A stretch of 64,000 nucleotides of DNA from Nocardiopsis eucommiae. Lineage in GTDB: Bacteria; Actinomycetota; Actinomycetes; Streptosporangiales; Streptosporangiaceae. The notes beneath the pieces were generated by a model that worked only from the letters and a program-made list of their open reading frames with translations, made no database searches and was not told where the DNA came from. Positions within the stretch are counted from its first letter, which is position 1, and every line of letters begins with the position of its first letter. The stretch covers positions 1,488,001 through 1,552,000 of the forward strand of contig CP074402.1 in NCBI GenBank assembly GCA_018388625.1, read 5' to 3'. Both the position numbers and the translations under genes were made by a program. Below, piece by piece: positions 40,661 through 51,125 of the stretch.

Positions 40661-41395
40661 ATGACCGCTGCACCGACATCCTCCGAGTCCCCCGTCAGGC
40701 AGGCGCTGATCCTCGCTGGAGGACAGGCCACCCGGCTGCGGCCCTACACCGACACCCGCCCCAAGGCGATGGTGGAGGTGGCCGGACGGCCCATCATCGA
40801 CTACCAGCTGGAGTGGCTGGCCTCGCACGGAGTCGAGCAGGTCGTCGTCTCCTGCGGCTACAAGGCCGAGGTCCTGCGCGAGCACCTGGAGAACCGGAGG
40901 GAGGGCCCCGAGATCTCCCTGCTGGTCGAGGACGAGCCCCTGGGGCGGGGTGGCGCCCTGCGTTACGCCGCCACCGGGCTCCGCGACCCCGAGGCCCCGT
41001 ACTTCGCCCTCAACGGCGACGTGCTCACCTGGTTCCCGCTGGACGAGCTCACCCGGCGCCACCGCGCCAGGGGCGGCCTCGGGACCCTGGCCCTGGCCCG
41101 GTTCCGCACCACCTGGGGCATCGTGGACGTCGACGGTGACGACCGGATCGAGGGCTTCACCCAGAGCCCGCTGCTGCCGGTCTGGATCAACGCGGGCGTC
41201 TACCTGTTCGAGCCGGGCCTGACGCCGCTCCTGCCGACCAAGGGCGACCACGAGTCCTCGACCTTCCCCGACCTGGCCAAGGAGGGGAAGCTGACCGCCT
41301 ACCGGATCGACGGGTTCTGGCGCGGCGTGGACACCGCGAAGGACGTCAAGGAGGCGGGCGCCGAGATCGAGGCCCTGCGCGGGACCGACGGCTGA
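40661..41395 (+). CDS. Sugar-1-phosphate nucleotidyltransferase
   Basis: 244 residues, intact. Nucleotidyltransferase (GT-A-like) fold. The N-terminal signature is ALILAGGQATRLRPYTDTRPKAM, then GRPIIDYQLEWL, a metal site in LNGDVL, and sugar-site block TFPDLAKEGKLTAYRIDGFW. Closest in style to mannose-1-phosphate guanylyltransferases and glucose-1-phosphate transferases lacking the C-terminal beta-helix; the nucleotide cannot be fixed. It begins 36 bp after the AAA+ gene and may share its transcript. Confidence 0.87.
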   Translation: MTAAPTSSESPVRQALILAGGQATRLRPYTDTRPKAMVEVAGRPIIDYQLEWLASHGVEQVVVSCGYKAEVLREHLENRREGPEISLLVEDEPLGRGGALRYAATGLRDPEAPYFALNGDVLTWFPLDELTRRHRARGGLGTLALARFRTTWGIVDVDGDDRIEGFTQSPLLPVWINAGVYLFEPGLTPLLPTKGDHESSTFPDLAKEGKLTAYRIDGFWRGVDTAKDVKEAGAEIEALRGTDG

Positions 41396-41457
41396 GCGCC
41401 CGTCCGCTCGGAATCGTGGGGTGACGGGGCACCGGGGCGGTGGGTATCGTCTGCGTC

Positions 41458-42236
41458 GTGACGAATGACGGTTTCCTCCTCTCCAGTGCCCCCAACTTCC
41501 GCGACCTCGGCGGCCGCCGCACGAGGGAAGGCCGGACCGTGCGCGGCGGTCTCCTCTACCGCTCCGACGCCCTGCACACCATCGCCGACCACGACCTCCC
41601 CGTGTACCAGGGGTTCGGCATCCGCCAGCTGATCGACCTGCGCACCCACCACGAACGCGACCGTCTGCCCGACGTGGTCCCGGAGGGGCCGAGTACGCCG
41701 CCGTGGGCGTCCAGAACGCGGAGGCGGCGGGAGCCAACTTCGTCGACCTGCTCGCGGACCCGGACCGGGCCAGGGCCATGTTCGGAGACGGAGCGGCCGA
41801 GCGGTTCATGCTGGAGGTCTACCGCGCCCTCGTCGCCGACACCGAGGCCCTGGACGGTTACCGCGACCTGGTCGAACGCGCCGCCAAGGGCCCGACCGCC
41901 CTCGTCTTCCACTGCAGCGCGGGCAAGGACCGGACCGGCTGGGGAGCGGCACTGCTCCTCACCCTCCTGGGCGTCGACCGCACGACGGTCACCGAGGACT
42001 TCCTGGTCAGCAACGACCGTCAGGCCAACACCGACCAGTGGATGCGCCAGTTGTCCAAGGACAGCGAGCTCCCGTGGGAGGACGTGGAGCCCATGACCCG
42101 GGTCCGCGCCTCCTACTTGGACACCGCCTTCACCCACGTCGACGAGGTGTACGGCTCCTTCGACGCCTACGTGGCCGACGGCCTGAAGCTCTCCGAGGGG
42201 ACCCTGGAGGCCCTCAGGACCCGGATGCTCGACTGA
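41458..42236 (+). CDS. Tyrosine/dual-specificity protein phosphatase, frameshifted
   Basis: 259 residues after repair. The N-terminal block NFRDLGGRRTREGRTVRGGLLYRSDAL and the catalytic loop HCSAGKDRTG (C-x5-R, about residue 156) place it in the bacterial PTP family that includes M. tuberculosis PtpB and Listeria LipA. These enzymes act on phosphotyrosine and some phosphoinositides. GTG 41458 gives VTNDGFLLSSAP. The frame breaks at the G-run 41685-41688; one G gives VVPEGAEYAAVGVQNAEAAG. No signal peptide, so cytosolic. Confidence 0.87.
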
Positions 42237-42242
42237 CACCCC

Positions 42243-42290
42243 GAGGGCGCCGGACGGGGTGGCGGCGCCGTCCTCCCGTCCGGCGCCCTC
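42243..42290. terminator. Bidirectional terminator with 16-bp perfect arms
   Basis: Arms 42243-42258 and 42275-42290 are perfectly complementary around a 16-nt loop, starting 7 nt after the phosphatase stop and ending 16 nt before the stop of the convergent gene. Confidence 0.8.
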
Positions 42291-42305
42291 CCGGAGCCCG
42301 CACTC

Positions 42306-43978
42306 CTACAGCGCGTCCAGTCTTCGGCGGAGGTCGCTCTCGCTGGTGGCGCTGAACAGCTCCTCGGTGAGGGTGGCCAGCACCGTCGCGCGGTCCTGAC
42401 CCCGGTCGAGCATGCGGCGGGCCGCCGCCCACAGGTTGGCGGGTCTGCCGTCCCAGAGCCGCTTGGCGAGGCGTTCGTGCCGGTCCAGTTCGCGCTCCCG
42501 GTCGGGATCGCGCCCGGTCACCGGGCGGTACCAGCGGTCCTGCCCGGTGGAGTGGTGGCGGCCGCTGTGCGGGGTGGCGGCCTCGTACTCGCCGTAGTGG
42601 TCCAGCCGCAGGAGGGCCCGGCGACCCCTGGAGGTGTCCGGGGCGAACTCCTCCGGAGCACCGGTGACGATCTCGCTGGCCAACAGGGGAAACGCGAACA
42701 TCCGCCGGGCCAGGGAGGCGAAGTCGCCGTCCGGGAGCAGCCGCCGGACCGCCTCCTGCCGCAGGCCCAGGGGCCGGGCCGGGTCCCGGTAGGTCGCGGC
42801 GAAGGCCGAGATGGTCTCCCACACCGCGTCCAGCGTGGCGGCCACGGCGACCTCCGGGAGCTGGGAGCGGGCACCGGCCCAGCGCACCCAGGCGGCGAGG
42901 ACGTGCGGCATGGCCTCCTGCTCCTCGGGCAGCAGCACCACCCGGCCGGGCAGCCAGTGCAGCAGGAACGACTCCACCTTGCGGGGGCTCACGCGCAGCG
43001 GACGGCCCGAGTCGACGTCGCAGCCGTGCGCGATGATGTGGTCCGCGCACCGGCTCGCCGCGTAGGAGTCCGACAGCTCGGCCGCCTGGTCCGAGGCGAG
43101 GAAGCGCGCCGCCAGCACCGCGCGCCGGTCGCGCCGCCACACGGGGACCGGTGAGGCCGTGACCCCCTCGGGAGGCAACGGGAGGCGTTGGACCCGGGAC
43201 GCGGCCAGCGCGAAGTGCGAGGCCAGCGAACCTCCGGTGAGGTCGGCGGCGGAGATCCCGACCGGCTCCACGGTCGGCCCGGCGGAGGGATCCGCCGTGG
43301 CGCCCGTGACCACCCGTTCCGTGCGCTCCAGCGCGCGGGAGAGCAGCGCCCGCGCCTCGCTCAGCTCCAGCCGGTCGAACCGGGCCAGGTCGTCGTTCTC
43401 GGCGCGCTCGCGGCACTGGTCCAGCAGCAGGTCCACCTTGGTGGTGACCCAGGCGTCCCGGAGCAGGCCGCCGCTGTTGTGGTCGAGGACGAGGATGAGC
43501 GCGTGCTCGGGCGGCATCGCGCCGTCACTGTCGGGCGCGTCCCGGCTGAACACGCACACGACGTCGTCGGTGTCGCCGAACCGGTCGCCGTTGACGTACG
43601 CGGCCACGGGGAGACCGCGCCCAGCTGGGCGGCCCAGGCCGGGGCCTGGAGCCCCCGCTCGCGCAGGGCGATCATCCCCTGTTCGGCCAGTTCCCGCTGG
43701 GAGGGCGAGGTGCCCAGAGCGGTGATCGCGGCCAACACGCCCAGTCCGGCCGGTTTTCCGGAGGCGGTGGCGTGCGTGATCAGCCCCTCGCCGAGCAGCC
43801 GCTCCACGTCCACCCCGGGCAGCCGTTCACCCCACCATGAGCCCAGGAGCGCACTGAAGGCCAGCTCCGCGTCGAGCGGGTGCCGCATGGCGAGCAGGGC
43901 TCTGGCCGCGCGCAGCATCTCCTCGAAGGCGGCGGCGGGAACGTCGGGGCCTGTGGGTGAGGGTGAAGGGGATGGCAC
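42306..43978 (-). CDS. Large conserved hypothetical protein, frameshifted
   Basis: About 557 residues if started at GTG 43978; the start is uncertain because no RBS is evident and an internal ATG (EEMLRAARALLAMRH) could be used. The frame breaks at 43608-43611; one added base gives LGAVSPVAAYVNGDRFGDTDDVV. The protein is mainly helical, with a mid region VVLLPEEQEAMPHVLAAWVRWAG and a charged C-terminal part (RDPDRERELDRHERLAKRLWDGRP) ending in short helices. No membrane segment, no nucleotide-binding motif. It looks like a cytosolic, conserved actinobacterial family with unknown role. Confidence 0.6.
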
Positions 43979-44167
43979 GAACTGAAGCGTATGCCAGCGC
44001 GAAGCGGGTCCGCTCCCGCTTGTGGACAACCGGTCCGCGAGGCGTTGGTCCCCGGGCGGCGGCGCGCGGCTGCGAGGGCGGTCGGCCACGGCCGTTCCGA
44101 GGCGGGCGGCGCGACAGCCGGGCGCGGGTCCCCTGGGGGTTCGTGCCCGGCTGTCGTGCCACCGGCG

Positions 44168-44452
44168 TCAGCGTGGTTCGGGCACCGCGCGGTGGCCGGT
44201 GAGCAGGGTGGTTCCCGATCGACGTACGGTCTTGCGGACCGTGGAGGGCGGCACCGAGTTCACCATGGCCTCCAGGTGCTCACGGGCGACGCGCTCGACG
44301 AGGTGCGGTGTGACCGGGATGCCCAGGTGTTCGGCACAGTGCCAGGTGTCGCTGACACAGCGCTCCACGCAGCGGGGCGACAGTCCGCTGAACTCGTCGT
44401 GAAGCCGTGCCGAGATCTGTCTGAGATCCTGGACCGGGAAGGTCTGGAGCAT
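44168..44452 (-). CDS. Small three-helix-type hypothetical protein
   Basis: 94 residues, intact, from ATG 44452. It contains LRQISARLHDEFSGLSPRCVERCVSDTW, a LGIPVTPHLVERVAREHLEAM helix and a basic tail. The pattern resembles small actinobacterial proteins with a three-helix-bundle dimerisation domain often found beside signalling genes. Two cysteines (RCVERC) are close together. The gene is divergent from the PP2C phosphatase across a 402-bp regulatory region. Confidence 0.6.
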   Translation of the reverse strand: MLQTFPVQDLRQISARLHDEFSGLSPRCVERCVSDTWHCAEHLGIPVTPHLVERVAREHLEAMVNSVPPSTVRKTVRRSGTTLLTGHRAVPEPR

Positions 44453-44854
44453 TCTCGCTCACACTCCTGGCTGATGATGGTCTGGACGGTGACCTCCACC
44501 TATTCCACTTGTTCTGAGCGGACAGTCAACCCCCGTCGCGGCACGCTGTTGATAAAACCTGGGGGAGCTGCCGTTTACCCTGTGGCCCTCGTCGCCGCAG
44601 GTCACAGTGGATAAATGGGCGAATCGGACATATGGCACTCCGGTTTCGCGGACTTCCTCGCAAACCGGGCCTCCTCACCATCCATCGTGAATTATGGGAA
44701 AACACGCCCGCAGGACCCCCGGTCGTCGGTGTCGGGGTGACACCGTGGCCTAACATTTACCTTCCGTGTCCACGGCGGCTTCCCCTCACCGACGGCCGTT
44801 GCGTGTCAGCGGGTGTGTCTTATGCTTGAGCCGTGACAGCGGCCGAGAGGAGTC
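44453..44854. other. Intergenic region upstream of the PP2C phosphatase
   Basis: 402 bp with noticeably lower GC than its surroundings, including runs such as GATAAAACC, GGATAAATGGG and AACATTTACC. This fits a divergent promoter region. I see no convincing gene or inverted repeat. A -10-like TTATGCT lies at about 44819-44825. Confidence 0.5.
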
Positions 44855-47088
44855 ATGGAGCGTGACTCCTGGGAGCCGCGGAGCCCCCGGCCGGAATCGG
44901 CGCCGCGCACCCCGCGCCGGAGTGCCACCGCGAGCGGGTGGCGAGCACGGTGCGACAGGGGACCACGCGGTCCAGAAAGCCCCCATCGAAAACCGGCTGG
45001 GGAATCCGACGGTTCCGGAGGTGTCGAGCAGTTGAGCGCCGAGACGTCCATCCCCCTCCCAGGATCAGTGCGGCGGAACTCCCGGACGCGGTGAAGTCCC
45101 TCCTCACCGACGCCCCCATCGGTTTCGCGCTCCTGGGCCCCGACGACGTCTTCGTCTCGATCAACGCCCGCATGGCCTCCGTCCTCGGCAGCACCCCCGA
45201 CCGCTGTCTGGGACGCACCCCCGACGAGGCCGGTGAGCAGGCCGGTGCCCCCGCCAAAGCCAGTGCCCACCGCGCCTCCCTGGCCCGGGTCCGCGACACC
45301 GGACGCTCCGTACGCGGCCGCCACCGGACCGCCTCCGGTCAGACCTGGGACCTCACCTGGTTCCCCGTCAACGACCCCGCCGACGGCGCCCGGCACATCG
45401 CCCTCATCGCCGCCCGCGACCACGAGGACGGGGTCGCCCACCGCGAGGAACAGCGCCTGCGCGCCCTGCTCCAGGCGGGCAACCAGATCGTCTGGTCGGC
45501 CGGGTCGGGCGGCGACGTCCGCGAGGACTGCCCCCAGTGGCGGGCCATCACCGGCCAGGACCTGGACGCCTACCTCGGTCGCGGCTGGCTGGACGCCGTG
45601 CACCCGGACGACCGCCCCGGCGTCGAACGCGCCTGGGACGACGCCGTCCTCGACGTCACCGCCTTCGACGCGATGTTCCGCGTGCGCACCCGAGCGGGCG
45701 GCCACGTCCACTACCGGGCGAGAGCCAACCCGGTCATGGACGGCGCGGAGACCGCCGAATGGGTCGGCACCCTGGTGGACATCACCAACGAGCGTGAGGC
45801 CGACGAACTCCGCCAGCGCCTCAACCAGCAGCTCAGTGAGGCGGCCATGCGCACCGCCCGCCTCCAGAAGGCCACCTCCGACCTCGCCGAGGCCCTCACC
45901 GCCGACGAGGTCGTCCAGGCCATGTCCGAGATCGGCCGCTCCGGCGTGGGCGCCGACCACACCTCGGTCGCCCTGTTCGACCGCGACCGGCTGCGCCTGC
46001 GGATCCTCTCCGCCGACGGTTGCGCGGGTCTGCCCGAACGCGGCTTCTCCCTGGACTACCCGGACGTCGCGGCCCGCGCCGTGGCCACCCGCGCGCCGTG
46101 CCTGGTGGCTGGCCCCGCCGACCTGCGCGAGCTCATGGATCACGCCCCCGAGGTCGAGGACCTGCTGGAACGCACCAGGGAGCGCGCCTGGGTGGCACTG
46201 CCCATGATGGCCGCCGGACGCCCGATCGGAGCCCTGCGCTTCTCGTTCAGGGCCCAGCGGGACGTCACCGACGAGGAACGCGTCTTCCTGGAGGCACTCG
46301 CGGGACAGTGCGCTCTGGCCATCGGCCGGGCCATCGTCTACGAACGCGAGCACGGCACCGCCGAGGAACTCCAGCGCAGTCTCCTGCCCGAGGAGCTCCC
46401 CGAGGTCGCGGGTGTGCGCCTGGCCGCCTACTACCGCTCGGGTTCGCAGCACGTGCAGGTGGGCGGCGACTGGTACGACGCCTTCCCGCTGTCCGACGGA
46501 CGCGTCGCCGGGGTTCTCGGTGACGTCATGGGCAAGGGCATCCAGGCCGCCGCCGGAATGAGCCGGATTCGTAACGCTCTGCGTGCCCTGGCCTTCTCCA
46601 TGCCGGAACCCGCCGACGTGTTGACCGGGCTCGACCGCATGTTCACGGCCACAGAGGGAATGGATCAGGTGACAACCCTGGTCTACTTCGTCCTGGACCC
46701 GGTCACCGGACAGCTCGACCTCAGCAACGCGGGGCACCTCCCGCCGCTCGTGGTCGCCGGGAACGCCGGGCCCTCACTGCTCGACACCGAGCCCGACACA
46801 CCGCTCGGCGTCAGCTCTCCGAGGGGGCATCACAAATTCTTCGTGCAACCCGGTAACACTGTCGCCCTCTACTCCGATGGACTGGTTGAGAACCGCAGAC
46901 GTTCCGTCGACGCCGGTCTGGACGAGCTCGTCAGGGTCGCGTCGAGGGCCCGTCCCGAGGTGGTGGGCGATCCACAGCAGATGCTGGAGTACCTTGTTGA
47001 GAGCATGCTCGATGGGTATGAGCAGGACGATGATGTCACTCTGCTCGCCGTTCAGCTTCCGGTGATCGATTCCGTGTCGGAGCGGTAG
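44855..47088 (+). CDS. PAS-PAS-GAF-PP2C (SpoIIE-type) serine phosphatase, probable frameshift near the start
   Basis: About 744 residues from ATG 44855 (GAGAGGAG upstream), if one G is restored near 45062; the N-terminus is less certain than the rest. A disordered N-terminal tail precedes PAS-like domain 1 (about 80-180, DAPIGFALLGPDDVFVSINA) and PAS/PAC domain 2 (about 197-318, WLDAVHPDDRPGVE). A GAF domain (about 345-495) and a SpoIIE/PP2C domain (about 502-744) follow. Metal aspartates are visible in GGDWYDAFPL, VLGDVMGKG and LYSDGLVENR. Such proteins dephosphorylate anti-anti-sigma factors in partner-switching circuits. No anti-sigma gene adjoins it; the next gene is the principal sigma factor, 196 bp downstream. 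Confidence 0.85.
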
Positions 47089-47284
47089 ACCGTACGAACA
47101 AGTCCATTGCCTTGCCTACAGTGAAGAAGCCGCCGCGCCCCGCGAAGCGGAGGTGACCACGGCTTCCCCGCCCAGTGGGGACGATCCCAGGCCGCAGGTG
47201 GGAGAGGGTGCAGTGCCCGGTCCCGGCCAATCCGGACCACCGGGTCCGATCAATTCTCGCCACACGTCCGTTCGAGAGGTGTTT

Positions 47285-48954
47285 GTGTCATCTGCCAGTT
47301 CGACTCGCTCGAAGCAGTCCGAGTCACTGCAAGAGCCCGTCATTCAGCAGCTGATCGAGCGTGGGCGGTCCCAGGGCTTTCTTGAGCCCGAGGACGTGCG
47401 CCGTGCCTTCGAAGAGGCCGAAATCCCGATGTCGCAGGCGCAGTCCGTGCTCCGCAGCCTCGCCAAGGAGGGCGTGACCGTACTCGTCCCCGAGTCGGCC
47501 TCCTCGCGGCGCAAGACCACACGGCGCAAGTCGGCGGCTCCTCGGTCCAGCACCACCACAACCCGCTCGACCACCACCACGAGCCGGGCCGCCAAGCCCG
47601 CCCGTGCCGCGGCCGCCCAGGACCAGCCGGAGACGGTCACCGCCGTCGTCGACTCCTCCGAGGGCTCCTCCGCGAAGAAGGCCCCGGCCAAGAAGGCGGC
47701 GACCGCGAAGAAGGCGGCCACCCCAAGAAGGCCGCGGCCGCCAAGAAGCCCGCGGCCAAGGCCCCGGCCAAGAAGGCGACGGCGACCAAGAAGTCCACGA
47801 AGAAGGACCTCGAACTCGCCTCCGACTCCGGTGACTTCGCCGAGGAGGGCCTGGACGACGACCTCGAGCACACCGGCGCCGAGCTGGAGCTGGTCGAGGA
47901 CACGGCCGAGCCTGAGAAGGAGACCAAGCCGGCCAAGCCCGAGACCGTCGGCGCGCCCGTCAAGCCGAGCAAGGACGACGACTCCTTCGTCCTGTACGAC
48001 GATGACGACGACGCCCCCGCCGCCCAGGTGGTCGCGGCCGGTGCCACGGCGGACCCGGTCAAGGACTACCTGAAGCAGATCGGCAAGGTCCCGCTCCTCA
48101 ACGCGGAGCAGGAGGTCGAGCTCGCCAAGCGCATCGAGGCCGGGCTGTTCGCGGAGGAGAAGCTCTCCGAGGAGAACGACGTCCTCACCTTCGAGCTCCG
48201 TGACGAGCTGGAGTGGATCTCCGAGGACGGCGGCCGCGCCAAGAAGCACCTGCTGGAGGCCAACCTCCGTCTGGTCGTCTCCCTGGCCAAGCGCTACACC
48301 GGCCGCGGGATGCTCTTCCTGGACCTGATCCAGGAGGGCAACCTCGGTCTGATCCGCGCCGTCGAGAAGTTCGACTACACCAAGGGCTTCAAGTTCTCCA
48401 CGTACGCCACGTGGTGGATCCGCCAGGCGATCACCCGCGCGATGGCCGACCAGGCCCGCACCATCCGTATCCCGGTGCACATGGTCGAGGTCATCAACAA
48501 GCTGGCCCGCGTCCAGCGCCAGATGCTCCAGGACCTGGGCCGCGAGCCCACCCCGGAGGAGCTGGCCAAGGAACTCGACATGACCCCGGAGAAGGTCGTC
48601 GAGGTGCAGAAGTACGGCCGCGAGCCGATCTCCCTGCACACCCCGCTGGGCGAGGACGGCGACAGCGAGTTCGGTGACCTCATCGAGGACTCCGAGGCGA
48701 TCCAGCCGGGCGAGGCGGTCAGCTTCACCCTGCTCCAGGAGCAGCTGCACTCGGTGCTCGACACCCTGTCCGAGCGCGAGGCCGGCGTGGTCTCCATGCG
48801 CTTCGGGCTCACCGACGGTCAGCCGAAGACTTTAGACGAGATCGGCAAGGTCTACGGGGTCACCCGTGAGCGCATCCGGCAGATCGAGAGCAAGACGATG
48901 TCGAAGCTCCGTCACCCGTCGCGCTCCCAGGTGCTCCGCGACTACCTGGACTAG
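47285..48954 (+). CDS. sigA: Principal RNA polymerase sigma factor (HrdB/SigA), frameshifted
   Basis: Sigma-70 group 1, 556 residues after repair. GTG 47285 with AGAGG 5 nt upstream fits the HrdB-type N-terminus ([11 protein letters not shown]). Residues about 15-65 resemble region 1.1. A Lys/Ala-rich and then acidic linker follows. Region 1.2 begins [16 protein letters not shown]. Region 2 has [20 protein letters not shown] for -10 recognition, then come region 3 and region 4 ([20 protein letters not shown]). The frame breaks at the C-run 47721-47724 inside the Lys/Ala linker; one C restores it. The gene is essential, so the break must be a sequence error or is bypassed. Confidence 0.95.
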
Positions 48955-49001
48955 TCAGCCGGTCCAGGAGCAGACCCACGCTTCAGGCTGAGAAGCAAAC
49001 A

Positions 49002-49037
49002 GGCGCGCCCTCCCGAGATGAATCGGGAGGGCGCGCC
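49002..49037. terminator. sigA terminator, 15-bp perfect hairpin
   Basis: Arms 49002-49016 and 49023-49037, loop GATGAA, 47 nt after the sigA stop. Confidence 0.82.
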
Positions 49038-49249
49038 CGGTGTTCGTGCCCCCTGCCATGCTCACGGGTGTGGCGACGCCCGCGTGTCCCTCGCATGCCA
49101 TCAGGCACTCACTGTCCCCGCACGGAGTCCGATCTCCATCCGATGCGCACCATGCTGCCCCACGTGCTGTAGGTGCGGCATAAAGGTGGTCTGGTCCGGT
49201 TATCCGCGCGGTGCGTCCCGTGTGACCTGCGGTTGGGGCGAGGGCGGGA

Positions 49250-50044
49250 TCAGTCGCGGACCACGACGTCCATCGTGCGTGCCGTGCGCGGCTTCGCGGC
49301 GGGCGGCAGTTCCACGGTGTGCCCGAGGTCGCGCAGCGCCGCGACCAGCTCCTCCGGGCTGTCGGCCCGGACGTTCTCCCGGACCAGCACCCTGGCGATG
49401 TCCCCACGGGTGGCCTTGGCCATGTGGCTGACCACGGACCTCCTGGTCACCCCGTCGACCTCGCGCTCGCGCAGCACCCGCACGGCGACGGTCCGCTCGG
49501 CGGCGGCACCGGTCGGCCTGAACGCGGCCGCGTAGGCCGCGGACCGGCAGTCCACCAGCAGGCGGTCCTCCGTGAGCTCACCGAGCGGGCCGGTCATGGC
49601 ACCGCGCCAGTACGTTCCCAGGGCTCCCAGCGGCGGCAGTTTCACCCCCATGGACAGGCGGTAGGGCGGGAGCTGGTCGGCGGGGCCCACCACGCCCCAC
49701 AGGCCGGAGAACACCAGGACCCGGTCCCGGACCGTGTCCCCGTGGTCGCTGAGCAGGTCGGGCAGCCCGAGCCGGTCGTAGAGCACCCCCGTGTAGAGGT
49801 CGGCCGCGCGCAGCGTGGGGGCCGTGGTCAGGTCCAGGTTGCGCTTGAGGGCGTCAGTCTGGGAGACCGACAGGCCCAGGACCTCGCGAGCGGTGTCCTC
49901 GGGGCCCGAACAGAGCGCGGTCAGCGCGGTCACGACCCGTTCCCGGCTCTCGGCCAGCTCCGGCAGGGTGAGCGCGCCCGGGTCGAGCTTGGGGCCCTCG
50001 CCGGAGGTGGCCTTGCCCTCGGAGGGCGGGAGCAGGATGAACAT
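49250..50044 (-). CDS. yaaA: YaaA family peroxide-stress protein
   Basis: 264 residues, intact. It starts MFILLPPSEGKA, the invariant N-terminus of the YaaA/UPF0246 (DUF328) family, and keeps the family blocks YTGVLYD, FSGLWGVV, DCRSAAYAA and SHMAKATRGDIARVL. E. coli YaaA limits intracellular free iron during hydrogen peroxide stress and binds DNA through a helix-hairpin-helix. RBS GGAGAG precedes ATG 50044. Monocistronic. Confidence 0.92.
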   Translation of the reverse strand: MFILLPPSEGKATSGEGPKLDPGALTLPELAESRERVVTALTALCSGPEDTAREVLGLSVSQTDALKRNLDLTTAPTLRAADLYTGVLYDRLGLPDLLSDHGDTVRDRVLVFSGLWGVVGPADQLPPYRLSMGVKLPPLGALGTYWRGAMTGPLGELTEDRLLVDCRSAAYAAAFRPTGAAAERTVAVRVLREREVDGVTRRSVVSHMAKATRGDIARVLVRENVRADSPEELVAALRDLGHTVELPPAAKPRTARTMDVVVRD

Positions 50045-50146
50045 GGACTCTCCAGGTCAGGGGTGAGGTGGGACCGTGCCCATGGTAGGGCGTGTACGGC
50101 TGGATAGGATGTGCCGCTTCCGACACCGGGACAGTGAGGGGCGTAC

Positions 50147-50839
50147 ATGCACACGTGGGCGGAACGGGTGTCCAGGGACTGGCCCGCCTTCCGGACCGAG
50201 TCGCGCGCCGGCTGGCGGTTCGGCCTCGCGGAGGGGTTCACCAAGCGGGCGAACTGTGCCCTGGTGGAGGACCCCGGAGCCGAGGTGGCGGAGGTCACCC
50301 GGTTCTACCGTGAGCACGGGCTGCGTCCCTGCGTGCAGGTGTGGCCGGGGGAGGAGGCGGTGGACGCCCGTCTGGCGGAGCACGGATACGAGCGGGTGGA
50401 GCCCACCCTGGTGCTCGCCAGGGAACTCCCGGAGCGGCCCGAGGCCCCCGGGCGGACCCGGGTCTCGTCGGCTCCGACGCCGCGTTGGACGGAGCTCTTC
50501 GCGGAGACGGGTGTGTCGCCGGAGTGGGCCGAGGGCGTGGTGCGCATCCTCGGGCAGGTGACCACGGCCTACGGGGTCCACGAGGAGGGGATCGGCCGGG
50601 GCTGCGCGGTGCTGGACGGTGAGTCGGTGGCGATCTGCTCGATGGTCACGGCCCGCGAGGCCCGTGGCCGTGGTGTGGCGGGGGCGATCCTCGCCGACCT
50701 CCTCGCTTGGGCGCATGACCGGGGTGCCCGACGGGCCTACCTGTGCGTGGTGGCCGACAACGAGGCCGCGCTGCGCCTGTACCGGCGCGCGGGGTTCGAG
50801 GAGGTCTCGCGCTACCACAACCGGGTCCTGGCCGACTGA
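50147..50839 (+). CDS. GNAT-family N-acetyltransferase
   Basis: 230 residues, intact. The C-terminal half is a GNAT domain: motif A GRGVAGAILADLLAWAHDRG (acetyl-CoA pyrophosphate loop) and motif B LCVVADNEAALRLYRRAGFEEVSRY. The N-terminal half (about 1-110) is a degenerate second GNAT-like lobe. Start ATG 50147 with GAGGGG upstream. Substrate unknown. Confidence 0.88.
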   Translation: MHTWAERVSRDWPAFRTESRAGWRFGLAEGFTKRANCALVEDPGAEVAEVTRFYREHGLRPCVQVWPGEEAVDARLAEHGYERVEPTLVLARELPERPEAPGRTRVSSAPTPRWTELFAETGVSPEWAEGVVRILGQVTTAYGVHEEGIGRGCAVLDGESVAICSMVTAREARGRGVAGAILADLLAWAHDRGARRAYLCVVADNEAALRLYRRAGFEEVSRYHNRVLAD

Positions 50840-50930
50840 GGCCCCGCCCCGGCCCGACGGAGGGTTCTTGGCGCGGGTCCGGAGGACGGGCTCCGGCCAC
50901 GGGCACCGGCACACGCCTCTCCGGCTGCGA

Positions 50931-51054
50931 GCACGTCACCCGTGTCAGGTCGCGTACGTCACCGTGTCCCAGCGCATGGGACCCAGGGACCCGGCTTTCT
51001 CGGGGGCCGGGCGCCGCAGCCCTCACGAGATCGAGCACGTCACTCGTGTCCCAG
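50931..51054. repeat. Three copies of a CACG-N5-CGTG motif
   Basis: Similar 17-20 bp elements at 50931-50948, 50954-50972 and 51035-51054 share ACGTCAC(C/T)CGTGTC. Two are CACG-N5-CGTG inverted repeats and the middle one is a shortened version. They lie in the 286-bp space between convergent genes, away from any obvious promoter, and are probably repeat remnants. Confidence 0.5.
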
Positions 51055-51072
51055 GGTCCCCCTGGAACGAGG

Positions 51073-51103
51073 ACGGCGGCCCCCGGAATCCGGGGACCGC
51101 CGT
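51073..51103. terminator. Bidirectional terminator hairpin
   Basis: ACGGCGG (51073-51079) pairs with CCGCCGT (51097-51103) and CCCCGG (51081-51086) with CCGGGG (51090-51095), with one C-A mismatch between the two helices. Between the convergent GNAT and DUF7455-like genes. Confidence 0.7.
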
Positions 51104-51125
51104 CGACGTTTCGTGGTCGTCGTGG

